Under the pieces are notes generated by a model that saw only the letters and a list, made by a program, of their open reading frames with translations, had not been told where the DNA came from and did no database searches. 54,098 bases of DNA, taken from Anaerolineae bacterium (GTDB lineage: Bacteria; Chloroflexota; Anaerolineae; Aggregatilineales; Aggregatilineaceae). The position numbers and the translations under genes are program-made. The stretch covers positions 1-54,098 of the forward strand of contig JAOSJP010000006.1 in NCBI GenBank assembly GCA_027494015.1. Direction: 5' to 3'. Positions 1 through 9,161 of the stretch are shown piece after piece. How positions within the stretch are numbered: position 1 is the first letter of the stretch; the number at the start of each line of letters is the position of its first letter.

Positions 1-24
1 GGCCATGCGCGAGGAGGCAGGGGT

Positions 25-732
25 ATGCAGGGAAGCAGCAGCTTTCGCTTGGTTGTGCGTCGCGGACCGCAGCCCAATCAGGTCTATCCCCTGGAACAGG
101 GCATTGTCACGCTGGGTCGGGATATCACCAACGACATCGTGATCAACGACCCTGAGGTGAGCCGCCATCACTGCCGCTTCACGCAGGGCACGGGGGGATA
201 CACGCTCGAAGACCTGGGTTCGACCAACGGGACGTTCGTGAATGGGCAGCGGCTGGTGGGAGCGCGCCCGCTGTCTCCCGGCGATATGATCGGGCTGGGC
301 GAGACGGTGACGGTTGCGTATGAGGCCGAAGTGGGCTACATGGCTGGGCCTGCTCAGGCGGCGACGATGGTCGGCGGTCCTCCGCAGCCAGGCGGCGTGG
401 AGTTTCAGCGCCCGCCGGCGGGCTACCCGTCGCAGCAGGCCATGCCGCCCGCTGCGCCCGGCTATCCGGCTGGCATGGCCCCTGGCCAGCAACCCTACGC
501 GATGCCCATGCAGCAGCCGGGCGGTTACGACTACCAGTACCAGGAAGAGCCTTATGAAGGCGGCGGCGCAGGGCGGTGGGTCGTGCTGGGCTGCGGGTGC
601 TTCCTTGTGCTGTGCATCGTCACGTCGGTAATCGGCGGCATCATCATTGACGCCAAATGCTGGTGGGATGACATTCCTGTCATCTCGGATATGTTCGACC
701 TGGGCATCCGCGAAGATGCTACGTGCCGCTGA
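25..732 (+). CDS. FHA-domain membrane protein
   Basis: A 235-residue protein. The N-terminal forkhead-associated domain (about residues 8-100) binds phosphothreonine peptides. Its signature residues are all visible: GRD at 31-33, SRHH at 46-49 and GSTNGT at 65-70. A low-complexity Pro/Gln/Gly/Tyr linker follows (about 105-180). A hydrophobic segment at about 184-209 should anchor the protein, leaving a 26-residue tail with a Cys-Trp-Trp. The ATG is preceded by GAGGAG. No kinase or phosphatase is adjacent, so the phosphorylated partner is unknown. moeA starts 18 bp downstream and may be co-transcribed. The FHA call is certain; the biological role is not. Confidence 0.88.
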   Translation: MQGSSSFRLVVRRGPQPNQVYPLEQGIVTLGRDITNDIVINDPEVSRHHCRFTQGTGGYTLEDLGSTNGTFVNGQRLVGARPLSPGDMIGLGETVTVAYEAEVGYMAGPAQAATMVGGPPQPGGVEFQRPPAGYPSQQAMPPAAPGYPAGMAPGQQPYAMPMQQPGGYDYQYQEEPYEGGGAGRWVVLGCGCFLVLCIVTSVIGGIIIDAKCWWDDIPVISDMFDLGIREDATCR

Positions 733-750
733 GCCTGTTGGAGTTGTAGG

Positions 751-2010
751 GTGGGCGGATTGCTGTCCGTAGAGGACGCGCTGAGCAGGATATTGGCGCG
801 AGTCCGCGTCCTGCCCGCCGAGCAAATTCACGTCGCCCAGGCCCTCGAGCGAGTGCTCGCCGAGGATGTTGCTGCTGCTGCGCCCATCCCGCCTTTCGCC
901 AACTCGGCGATGGACGGGTACGCGGTGCGCGCGGCGGATGTGTGCGGCGCGGCCTCCGACGCGCCCATATTCCTCACTCCCGTGTTGGATATTCCTGCTG
1001 GAACGCTTGTCAGCCGCGCGCTGGGCGCTGGCGAGGCGGCGCGCATCATGACCGGCGCTCCGCTGCCCCCTGGTGCCGATGCGGTGATCCCTGTGGAGCA
1101 GACCGACGACCGCTGGCTGCCGGATGGACGCGCGGCGCTGCCTGAGCGGGTGGCGGTGCATCGCGCGGTTGCGGCGGGCGAGAACGTGCGCGCCGCCGGC
1201 GAGGACATCCGCGCCGGGCAGGTGGTGCTGCGACGCGGCGCGGTGCTGCGCCCGCAGGATATCGGCGTGCTGGTCTCTCTGGGCCGGGCGCGTATTCCAG
1301 TTATCCGCCAGCCGCGCGTCGCCATCCTGTCTACCGGCGACGAGCTGGCGGATGTTGATCAGCCGCTGGCCCCCGGCCAGATACACAACAGCAACAGTTA
1401 CATGCTCGCCGGACTGGTGCAGCAGTGCGGCGGCGTGCCCATTCGCCTGCCAGTTGCCCGCGACACCCTGGACGACGTGCGTCGTCGTCTGCGAGAGGCG
1501 CTGGCGCACGCGCCCGATTTCATCATCACTTCGGCGGGCGTGTCGGTGGGGACGCACGACGTGGTGCGGACGGTGGTGGATGAGCTAGGGCAGGTGGACA
1601 TCTGGCGAGTGAATGTCAAGCCCGGCAAGCCCCTGGCCTTTGGCGACGTGGGCGGGGTGCCCTTTTTCGGCCTGCCGGGCAACCCCGTTTCGGCGATGGT
1701 GACGTTCGACATTTTCGCCCGTCCGGCGCTGCGCAAGGCCGGCGGCGCCGATCCCCAGGCGGTTCCGCTGGCGACCGCCGTGCTGGACGAGGATGTGGCG
1801 CTGGACGGGCGGCGCACCTATCTGCGCGTGACGCTCAGCGAGCGGGACGGCGTGCTGATCGCCCGCACGACCGGCACGCAAAGCTCCGGGGCGCTGATGT
1901 CTCTCGTACTGGCCGATGGCCTGCTGATCATCCCTGAAGGGCGGACGGCGGCGCGAGCCGGCGACGCATTCGCGGTGCGCTTGTTGCGCCAGCCAGCTCG
2001 CGCCGATTGA
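751..2010 (+). CDS. moeA: Molybdopterin molybdenumtransferase MoeA
   Basis: Inserts molybdate into adenylylated molybdopterin, the last step of molybdenum-cofactor synthesis, in the cytosol. The 419 residues match the usual MoeA length. Family motifs are present: PPFANSAMDGYAV at 47-59, MTGAPLPPGADAV near 100, STGDEL near 194, GVSVGTHD near 255 and GLPGNPVSAM near 307. The GTG start has GGAG seven bases upstream. A moaB homologue lies elsewhere in the window (15170-15682), and a molybdopterin-domain enzyme is nearby at 3872-4492, a plausible user of the cofactor. The gene converges on the next one with only 15 bp between the stops. Confidence 0.95.
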   Translation: MGGLLSVEDALSRILARVRVLPAEQIHVAQALERVLAEDVAAAAPIPPFANSAMDGYAVRAADVCGAASDAPIFLTPVLDIPAGTLVSRALGAGEAARIMTGAPLPPGADAVIPVEQTDDRWLPDGRAALPERVAVHRAVAAGENVRAAGEDIRAGQVVLRRGAVLRPQDIGVLVSLGRARIPVIRQPRVAILSTGDELADVDQPLAPGQIHNSNSYMLAGLVQQCGGVPIRLPVARDTLDDVRRRLREALAHAPDFIITSAGVSVGTHDVVRTVVDELGQVDIWRVNVKPGKPLAFGDVGGVPFFGLPGNPVSAMVTFDIFARPALRKAGGADPQAVPLATAVLDEDVALDGRRTYLRVTLSERDGVLIARTTGTQSSGALMSLVLADGLLIIPEGRTAARAGDAFAVRLLRQPARAD

Positions 2011-2025
2011 GAAGGTGCCCCGCGC

Positions 2026-3438
<1,413 letters not shown>

Positions 3439-3591
3439 CGGGGTGGCTCCCGTATTCAGGGCAGGTGAATACATAGCGGATACGCTACCCTTTTGATGCG
3501 CCCATGCCCTCATTCGACGCGGATCGGTCGGCGTGGACGCACAGCCGCAGACCCCTGAGCCTGCTGAAACGGTGAGCCAGGAGTCGAGAGT

Positions 3592-3801
3592 CCTAGAGGC
3601 TGTTATGCACTGACGGCCCTGTCTTTCCCCAGCGGTTTTGGGTAGCTCCTGGTTTACCTCACCCCGTCTCGGCGCTGGGCGCCTCGACTCCCTCTCCATG
3701 CATGGAGAGGGGGAAAGGCCAGCGTAGCGAGGCCAGGGGGTGAGGTCATCAGAGCGCCCCTCTCCCTTATCAAGGGTACCAAGTTCATAACACGCTCTAG
3801 A
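3592..3801 (-). repeat. Dispersed 210-bp repeat with inverted ends, copy 1
   Basis: One of three copies in the window, here inverted relative to copies 2 and 3. Both ends carry a CTAG core followed by an imperfect inverted repeat (TCTAGAGCGTGTTATG at one end, CTAGAGGCTGTTATGCA at the other). Inside are a near-palindrome around CCATGCATGG and an outer pair CCTCACCCC / GGGGTGAGG, so the strand could fold into a long hairpin. It carries no coding capacity. It fills most of the 397-bp gap between the FprA-like gene and the sulfite-oxidase-fold gene. The rest of that gap (3475-3591 and 3802-3871) shows nothing I can name. Confidence 0.85.
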
Positions 3802-3871
3802 TTAGGACCTATGAGGCGAGCTGGGGTCGAAGCTCAAAGTTCTCGTTGCAAGGTGCGCCAGCGTGTCTCGG

Positions 3872-4492
3872 TCAGAAGAACCGCTGTCGTTGGAAACGCT
3901 CTTCCTTCCAGGGATCGCCGTCGTTGTGGTAGCCCGCCTGCTCCCAGAAGCCTGGCTTGTCTATCGGGCTGAACTCCAGCTTGAGCAGCCATTTGGCGCT
4001 CTTCCAGAAGTAGCGCTGCGGCACAACGGTGCGCACAGGGTAGCCGTGCTCTGGCGTGAGGTAATCGCCGTTGTACTTCCAGGCCAGCAGGACGTTATCT
4101 TCGAGCATGGCTTCCAGCGGGAGATTGGCCGTGAAGCCGTGCGCGGCGTGGGCGATGACGTACTTCGCGCTGGGCCTGACGCCGAAAAGCCCGACGAAGT
4201 CACGGAAGAGCGGCCCTTCCCAGGCGGTGTCGAACTTGCTCCAGCCGGTCACGCAGTGAATGTCGGTGGTGATCGTCGTCGTGGAAATCTGGCGAAACTC
4301 GTCCCAGCTCCAGCGCATCTCGCGCTCGACCTCGCCGAAGACGGACAGCGTCCACGTGCTCACGTCAATCTGGGCGACGGGGCCGTAGTGCAGCACGGGG
4401 AATTTCTGGGTGAGGGCCTGTCCGGGCGGGAGCCGCCCCGCCTCTTGCATCTGGCGCTCTTCGTCCCGCCGGCTCATGAAGTCCTTGAGCAT
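3872..4492 (-). CDS. Cytosolic molybdopterin-dependent oxidoreductase (sulfite oxidase fold)
   Basis: The 206 residues correspond to the oxidoreductase molybdopterin-binding domain seen in sulfite oxidase and the MsrP/YedY catalytic subunit. Cys80, in DIHCVTGW, is the expected molybdenum ligand, and LTPEHGYPVR resembles the cofactor-binding loop. There is no Tat or Sec signal and no C-terminal dimerisation domain, so a cytosolic stand-alone enzyme is inferred. The start at 4492 has GGAG upstream; MSRRDEE at 4477 is an alternative. The substrate cannot be read from the sequence, as this subfamily is broadly uncharacterised. moeA is close by, but on the other strand. Confidence 0.85.
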   Translation of the reverse strand: MLKDFMSRRDEERQMQEAGRLPPGQALTQKFPVLHYGPVAQIDVSTWTLSVFGEVEREMRWSWDEFRQISTTTITTDIHCVTGWSKFDTAWEGPLFRDFVGLFGVRPSAKYVIAHAAHGFTANLPLEAMLEDNVLLAWKYNGDYLTPEHGYPVRTVVPQRYFWKSAKWLLKLEFSPIDKPGFWEQAGYHNDGDPWKEERFQRQRFF

Positions 4493-4571
4493 GGCCGTCT
4501 CCGCTGTGATCTGCGCACACAGAATTCATATCCGAGCATAGCACAACGCCCCCGACAATCCAAAGCGCGGT

Positions 4572-5081
4572 TCAGCCGAGGTCCAGGCCATGTTGCCCGC
4601 CGCCGTCGCGCAGCATGGCGATAATCTTCTGGTCGGTGACGGGGAAGGCGTAGCGGTCCAGCTCGTCGAGCGTCACCCAGGCCCATGCCGCGCAGCCGAG
4701 GGCGGCTGGCTCACCGGCGAAGAGGCGGCAGGCGAAGGCGTGAAGCGTGATGCGAAAGTGGGTGTAGGCGTGGCGGACGGTGCCGATCTGCTCGCCGACC
4801 TCGACCTCGATGCCCAGTTCTTCGCGCAGCTCGCGGCGCAGGCAGTCGCGCAAGGATTCGCCCGGCTCGCGCTTGCCGCCGGGGAACTCCCACAGCCCGC
4901 CGAGCATCCCGTCAACAGGGCGCTGGGCGATCAGCAGGCGGCCATCGTCGCGGCGGGTGACGGCGGCGGTCACGTCGTAGTGCGGCATCCTGGCGCGCGG
5001 ACGTCTGACGGGGCGCTCGTGCTGGGTGCCATGCGCCCGCGCCGCGCAGTGGTCGGTCAGCGGGCAGATCGCGCATTGGGG
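4572..5081 (-). CDS. mutY: Frameshifted mutY, 3' part: last Fe-S cysteines plus Nudix-type domain
   Basis: This reading frame holds the rest of the adenine glycosylase that begins at 5680. It starts with QCAICPLTDHC, the last three of the four cysteines of the MutY iron-sulfur cluster, then a linker and a C-terminal MutT-like domain that in MutY reads 8-oxoguanine in the template strand. That domain contains what looks like a full Nudix box: GGKREPGE, then REL, then EELGI. An independent start would have to be the ATG at 4988, which has no convincing ribosome-binding site. I therefore read this as the tail of one broken gene rather than a separate Nudix hydrolase. Confidence 0.8.
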   Translation of the reverse strand, partial: PQCAICPLTDHCAARAHGTQHERPVRRPRARMPHYDVTAAVTRRDDGRLLIAQRPVDGMLGGLWEFPGGKREPGESLRDCLRRELREELGIEVEVGEQIGTVRHAYTHFRITLHAFACRLFAGEPAALGCAAWAWVTLDELDRYAFPVTDQKIIAMLRDGGGQHGLDLG

Positions 5082-5680
5082 GATGTTGGCGTGCAGACGC
5101 GCCGTCCCAGTTCCATCAATCCCTCGTTCCAGGCTCCCGCGCGCCCGGCGGGGATCAGCGACTCGGCCAGCGCCCACAGCCTGCGCTGCGTGGCGCTCTG
5201 GCTCACGTCGTCGGGCAGGTCGAACAGGCGCACCAGCACGCGGATCACGTTGCCGTCGAGGACTGGCGTGTCCGCGCCGAAGACAAGGCTGGCGATGGCG
5301 CCGGCGGTGTAGCGCCCGATGCCGGGCAGCCGGCGCAGCGCAGCAGAGTCAGACGGCAGTTGCCCACCGTGCTCGGCGACGACGATCTGCGCGGCGCGGT
5401 GCAGGTGGCGCGCCCGGCTGTAGTAACCGAGTCCTTCCCACAGCTTGAGCACGTCATCCAGTGGAGCGGCGGCCAGGGCGCTGATCGTCGGGAAGCGGGC
5501 CATGAAGCGCTCGAAGTAGGGGATCACTGTGGCGACCTGCGTCTGCTGGAGCATGGTCTCGGAGACCCACACCCCATAGGGGTCTCTGCTGCGCCGCCAG
5601 GGGAGGTCTTCACGGTGCGCGGCGAACCAGGCGATGAGCGCGTCGTGCAGGGCTGAGTAGTCTTCAGAGATGCCGGTCAT
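5057..5680 (-). CDS. mutY: Frameshifted mutY, 5' part: A/G-specific adenine glycosylase
   Basis: Base-excision enzyme that removes adenine mispaired with 8-oxoguanine. The glycosylase core is intact: catalytic Glu41 in SETMLQQTQV, the helix-hairpin-helix LPGIGRYTAGA at about 118-128, and Asp142 in VLDGNV. The frame reaches the first cluster cysteine (RRVCTPTS) and then runs to a stop at 5057. Adding one base to the G5 run at 5078-5082 restores the exact spacing C-x6-C-x2-C-x5-C and joins the frame to the 3' part, giving a 369-residue MutY of normal length. The ATG overlaps the stop of the methyltransferase gene by four bases. The frameshift may be real or a homopolymer sequencing error. Confidence 0.88.
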   Translation of the reverse strand: MTGISEDYSALHDALIAWFAAHREDLPWRRSRDPYGVWVSETMLQQTQVATVIPYFERFMARFPTISALAAAPLDDVLKLWEGLGYYSRARHLHRAAQIVVAEHGGQLPSDSAALRRLPGIGRYTAGAIASLVFGADTPVLDGNVIRVLVRLFDLPDDVSQSATQRRLWALAESLIPAGRAGAWNEGLMELGRRVCTPTSPNARSAR

Positions 5681-6381
5681 ATTCTGTCTCGCCGCAGGAT
5701 GCTGTAGCGGTTCACGTCGCCGCTGTGCCCGTCGGCGCGGTAGGTAGCCAGCTCGCGCAGGCCGGTCGCGGCGACGAGCGCGGTGTGCTCGGCATTGTCC
5801 ACGTAATGGCAGTAGCGCGGCGCGCGCGCCCCACGCCGCCAGTCGAGCAGGTAATCGCCCGGCTCGGCGACCAGATCGGGCGGCCAGGGCAGGATGCGCT
5901 GGCGGAACCGCTCGTACTCATAGAAGCGCCACGCGGCGAAGATCAGCAGTCCGCCCGGCGCGACTCGCCCGGCCAGGCTGCGCATGAACGCGCGCCGCTG
6001 CTCGTGGCCGGGGATGTGGTGCAGCATCCCGAAGAGAGCCACCAGATCGTAAGTCCCTTCGCGGAGCGGATCGGTCAGCACGTCGCGCTGTTCCAGGCGG
6101 GCGTCGTGCCCGGCCAGTGCCGCGCGCGCCCGGTCGAGCAGCGCCGGGTTGCTATCCACTCCATGATAGGTTACGTTTGTGCCCAGGTGCTCGTAGAGAA
6201 ACAGCCCGAAGCGACCGTTGCCGCAGGCCACGTCCAGCGCCGAGAGCGGGGCGGCCAGGTGGGGCGGCAGGGCGTCCCAGCCGGGCCAGGGGGCGGCGCG
6301 GGTCTGGTCGAAATCGGCAGCCGTGGTCTCGTAGAAGGCGCGATTGAGCGCGCTCAGACGCGCGATAGTGGTATCGTCCAA
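5677..6381 (-). CDS. Trm9-like SAM-dependent methyltransferase, probably tRNA wobble uridine
   Basis: A 234-residue class I methyltransferase. The SAM-binding motif I is DVACGNGRFG at 50-59, followed by YHGVDSN (motif II) and FGMLHHIP (post-motif). Several features recall eukaryotic Trm9/ALKBH8, which methylate carboxymethyluridine at the tRNA wobble position: the N-terminal FDQTRAAPWP, the GDYLLDW stretch after the core, and the C-terminal NRYSILRR. The neighbour on the other strand, 42 bp away, is Elp3, the enzyme that makes the substrate of Trm9. TTG is the only start available, with GGAG nine bases upstream. Methyltransferase is secure; the tRNA role is inferred from resemblance and context. 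Confidence 0.75.
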   Translation of the reverse strand: MDDTTIARLSALNRAFYETTAADFDQTRAAPWPGWDALPPHLAAPLSALDVACGNGRFGLFLYEHLGTNVTYHGVDSNPALLDRARAALAGHDARLEQRDVLTDPLREGTYDLVALFGMLHHIPGHEQRRAFMRSLAGRVAPGGLLIFAAWRFYEYERFRQRILPWPPDLVAEPGDYLLDWRRGARAPRYCHYVDNAEHTALVAATGLRELATYRADGHSGDVNRYSILRRDRI

Positions 6382-6423
6382 CTGGCCAGACTCCGTCCCC
6401 GGAGCACGTGCGGATTGTGAGCG

Positions 6424-8250
6424 ATGGGTAAGCGTTACCGGCCCCCCGCCGACGTTGCGGAATACCGTGAGTCGCTGCTGGCGATCTTACACGAGGTCGT
6501 CCGAGAACCCAACCTGACGGCCCCGCGCCTGATCCAGATTCTCAAGCAGCACCCGAAAGACGGGCAGGGGCTGTTCAACAAGAACGACCTGATCCACGCC
6601 TACCGGACGCTGGCCGGGACCGACGGCCTGCCGCCCTACGACGTGGGGGTGCTGGCCCGGCTGCGCATGAAGCCGGTGCGCACGCTGTCGGGCGTGACGC
6701 CGGTCACGGTGCTGACCAAGCCCTACCCGTGCCCCGGCGAGTGCATCTTCTGCCCGAACGACGTGCGGATGCCCAAGAGCTACCTGGCCAGCGAGCCGGG
6801 CGCGCAGCGCGCCGAGCAGAATCATTTCGACCCCTATCTACAGGTCATGTCGCGGCTGGGGACGCTCTACGAGACCGGGCACCCGCTCGACAAAGTGGAG
6901 CTGATTATCCTGGGCGGCACCTGGTCGTTCTACCCGGAGACGTACCAGGTGTGGTTCGTCAAGCGCCTCTTCGACGCGCTGCACGATTTCGGCGCGGGCA
7001 CGGATCACACGGACGAAGTGCGCGGCCTGCTGCGCACTGCCTCGCAACTGCACCCCGACCAGGCGACGCCGCTGACACTACACGGTGCCGCGCTGGAGCA
7101 GACGTACAACCAGGCGGTGCAGCGCATCTACCGCGCGGAGATGCAGCGGTCGCGCGAACTGGCGCTGGCCGTAGGGCGCGGCGAGCGCCCGCGCACGGTC
7201 GTGGACGAGTTCGCCACGTGGGACGAGTTGGCGGCGACGCACCGTGAGAACGAGACCGCGCCGATCCGCTGCGTGGGCCTGGTGGTGGAGACGCGCCCGG
7301 ATCACATTGACGCGGGCGAAGTGATCCGTATGCGGCGGCTGGGCGCGACGAAGGTGCAGATCGGCGTGCAGAGTCTAGACGATGCGGTGCTGGCTATGAA
7401 CAGGCGTGGGCACACCGTCGCCATGACGCGGCGGGCGATCCGACTGCTGCGACTGGCCGGGTTCAAGATTCACGCGCACTGGATGCCGAACCTGTACGGC
7501 TCCTCGCCGGAAGCGGACGTGGCGGACTACCGGCGGCTGTTCGCCGACCCGGACATTCGCCCCGACGAGCTTAAGATTTACCCGTGCTCGCTGATCGAGA
7601 GCGCCGAGTTGATGCAGGTCTATCAGCGCGGCGAGTGGGCGCCGTACAGCGAGGGCGTCCTGCTCGATGTGCTGAGCGACTGCTTCCTCAGCACGCCCGA
7701 ATATTGCCGCCTGACGCGCGTGGTGCGCGACATCCCCTCGACCGACATCGTGGCGGGCGAGATGAAGCCGAACTTCCGGCAGACGGTCGAGGCGGCGCTG
7801 CGGGCGCGCGGCCTGCGCAGCCCGGACATTCGCGGGCGCGAGATTCGCGGTGGGGCCGTGTCGCCCGGCGAGCTGAGCGTGGACGAGTTGCGTTACGAGA
7901 CCGGCGTGGGTGGGGAAGTCTTTCTACAAGTGATCACCGCCGACCGGCGCATTGCCGCTTTTCTGCGGTTGGCGCTGCCGCAGGCCGATCCCATCGTGCC
8001 GGAGCTGGCGGAGGCAGCCCTGATCCGCGAGGTGCACGTGTACGGGCAGGCGGTGGCTATCGGCGAAGCGGAGGACGGCAAGGCGCAGCACAGCGGGCTA
8101 GGCACGGGGCTGATCGAGCGGGCGGCGGAGATCGCCCGCGCGCGTGGCTATGCGCGCCTGGCGGTGATTTCGGCGGTGGGCACGCGGGAGTATTATCGCA
8201 AGCGCGGCTTCAGCGATGGGGCGCTGTACCAGGTGCGCCCGTTGGCCTGA
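6424..8250 (+). CDS. Elp3-type tRNA uridine modification enzyme (radical SAM plus GNAT)
   Basis: Stand-alone homologue of the catalytic subunit of Elongator, which adds a carboxymethyl-type group to uridine 34 of tRNA using SAM and acetyl-CoA. The 608 residues hold the radical SAM domain, with its cluster motif at Cys103, Cys107 and Cys110 (CPGECIFCPN), then VETRPDHI, VQIGVQSLDD and LKIYPC. A C-terminal GNAT domain follows (about 500-608) with the acetyl-CoA loop HSGLGTGLIERA. This is the family whose structure was solved from Dehalococcoides. No other Elongator subunit is present, as is usual in bacteria. The upstream Shine-Dalgarno is weak. It is divergent from a Trm9-like methyltransferase. 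Confidence 0.95.
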   Translation: MGKRYRPPADVAEYRESLLAILHEVVREPNLTAPRLIQILKQHPKDGQGLFNKNDLIHAYRTLAGTDGLPPYDVGVLARLRMKPVRTLSGVTPVTVLTKPYPCPGECIFCPNDVRMPKSYLASEPGAQRAEQNHFDPYLQVMSRLGTLYETGHPLDKVELIILGGTWSFYPETYQVWFVKRLFDALHDFGAGTDHTDEVRGLLRTASQLHPDQATPLTLHGAALEQTYNQAVQRIYRAEMQRSRELALAVGRGERPRTVVDEFATWDELAATHRENETAPIRCVGLVVETRPDHIDAGEVIRMRRLGATKVQIGVQSLDDAVLAMNRRGHTVAMTRRAIRLLRLAGFKIHAHWMPNLYGSSPEADVADYRRLFADPDIRPDELKIYPCSLIESAELMQVYQRGEWAPYSEGVLLDVLSDCFLSTPEYCRLTRVVRDIPSTDIVAGEMKPNFRQTVEAALRARGLRSPDIRGREIRGGAVSPGELSVDELRYETGVGGEVFLQVITADRRIAAFLRLALPQADPIVPELAEAALIREVHVYGQAVAIGEAEDGKAQHSGLGTGLIERAAEIARARGYARLAVISAVGTREYYRKRGFSDGALYQVRPLA

Positions 8251-8345
8251 CGCGCCCGATTGCGCAACCCAGGAACACCTTTCGCGTAGTCACTAACAGG
8301 AAAGCACAGCGCACACCCGGTGGCTGATGCCTCCAGGACAAACCT

Positions 8346-9161
8346 ATGGCCGAGCCTAAGCCTTCCAAGCCCGATAGTCTTCCCGAAGTGCGCCCGGTTG
8401 ACCAGATTCCGGCGGCAGCCGGCACGCCGCCGCGCCGCAAGCGGCGGCCTGCCAGCCCGCCCCGACGCGGTTGCTGGAGCACGTGTGCCTTCTTCACCGG
8501 GGCGTCGCTGCTGGTGCTGACGGTCGTTCTGTCCTGCATGGCGTTAATGTTGGCAGTCGGCGTGGCGGACTTCCTGGGCGACCCGGCGGACAATTTCCTG
8601 GCTGTCTTTGGGTTCGATGGCGATGCCGAGCCGGTGGTTGTGGACAGCCGGGCGCTCGTGCTGGATATCCAGAAGCTGGCGGTGCTGGAGACAGTGCGCA
8701 GCGGAATTCTGATCACCAAAACGGTGGTAGATGCCGGGGCCGCCCCCGATGCTGAAATGAACATCAGCTTCCTGGGCACAGTCAAGGCGGGGGTGGACCT
8801 GGCGCAGATGGGCGAGGACGACATTGTGCTTGGCGCGGACGGTGTACTGACGGTGACGCTGCCCCCCGCTCAAATCACTCACTGCGACCTGGGCAAGCCA
8901 GAAGTGCACTCCTGGACTTGCCGGGGGTGGGTGGGCCTGCAGGATTGCGGCGGGCGCTTCCGGCGGATGCAGAGCGAAGCCTACGACCGCGCGATGGGCG
9001 ACCTGCTCGAAACCGCCGCGACGCTCAACCTGCTAGATTTGGCAGCGCAGAACGCCGAGGCGATGCTGTACGACCTGCTGCTGAAACTTGGCTACGAGCG
9101 AGTTGGGTTCCAGACAGTCGCAGAGGCGCTGCCCCCGGATCCCTCGTGCCTGTCGGACTAG
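8346..9161 (+). CDS. DUF4230-type membrane-anchored protein
   Basis: 271 residues: a basic, proline-rich N-terminus, a transmembrane segment at about 55-77, and an extracytoplasmic domain. The domain contains VKAGVDLAQMGEDDI followed by VTLPPAQI, the pattern of DUF4230. Four cysteines occur in the C-terminal half. The function of DUF4230 is not known. AGGA lies seven bases before the ATG. The stop overlaps that of the next gene head-on (CTAG at 9158-9161), so transcription of the two converges without a spacer. No operon partner suggests a role. Confidence 0.75.
   Translation: MAEPKPSKPDSLPEVRPVDQIPAAAGTPPRRKRRPASPPRRGCWSTCAFFTGASLLVLTVVLSCMALMLAVGVADFLGDPADNFLAVFGFDGDAEPVVVDSRALVLDIQKLAVLETVRSGILITKTVVDAGAAPDAEMNISFLGTVKAGVDLAQMGEDDIVLGADGVLTVTLPPAQITHCDLGKPEVHSWTCRGWVGLQDCGGRFRRMQSEAYDRAMGDLLETAATLNLLDLAAQNAEAMLYDLLLKLGYERVGFQTVAEALPPDPSCLSD

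Noticed and set aside
3439..3699. Extended N-terminus of the FprA-like reductase
   Set aside because: The extra residues are translated from repeat copy 1 and have no family similarity; a good ribosome-binding site precedes 3438.
8251..8345. Possible small gene between elp3 and the DUF4230 gene
   Set aside because: The only open frames lack a ribosome-binding site and run into the neighbours.
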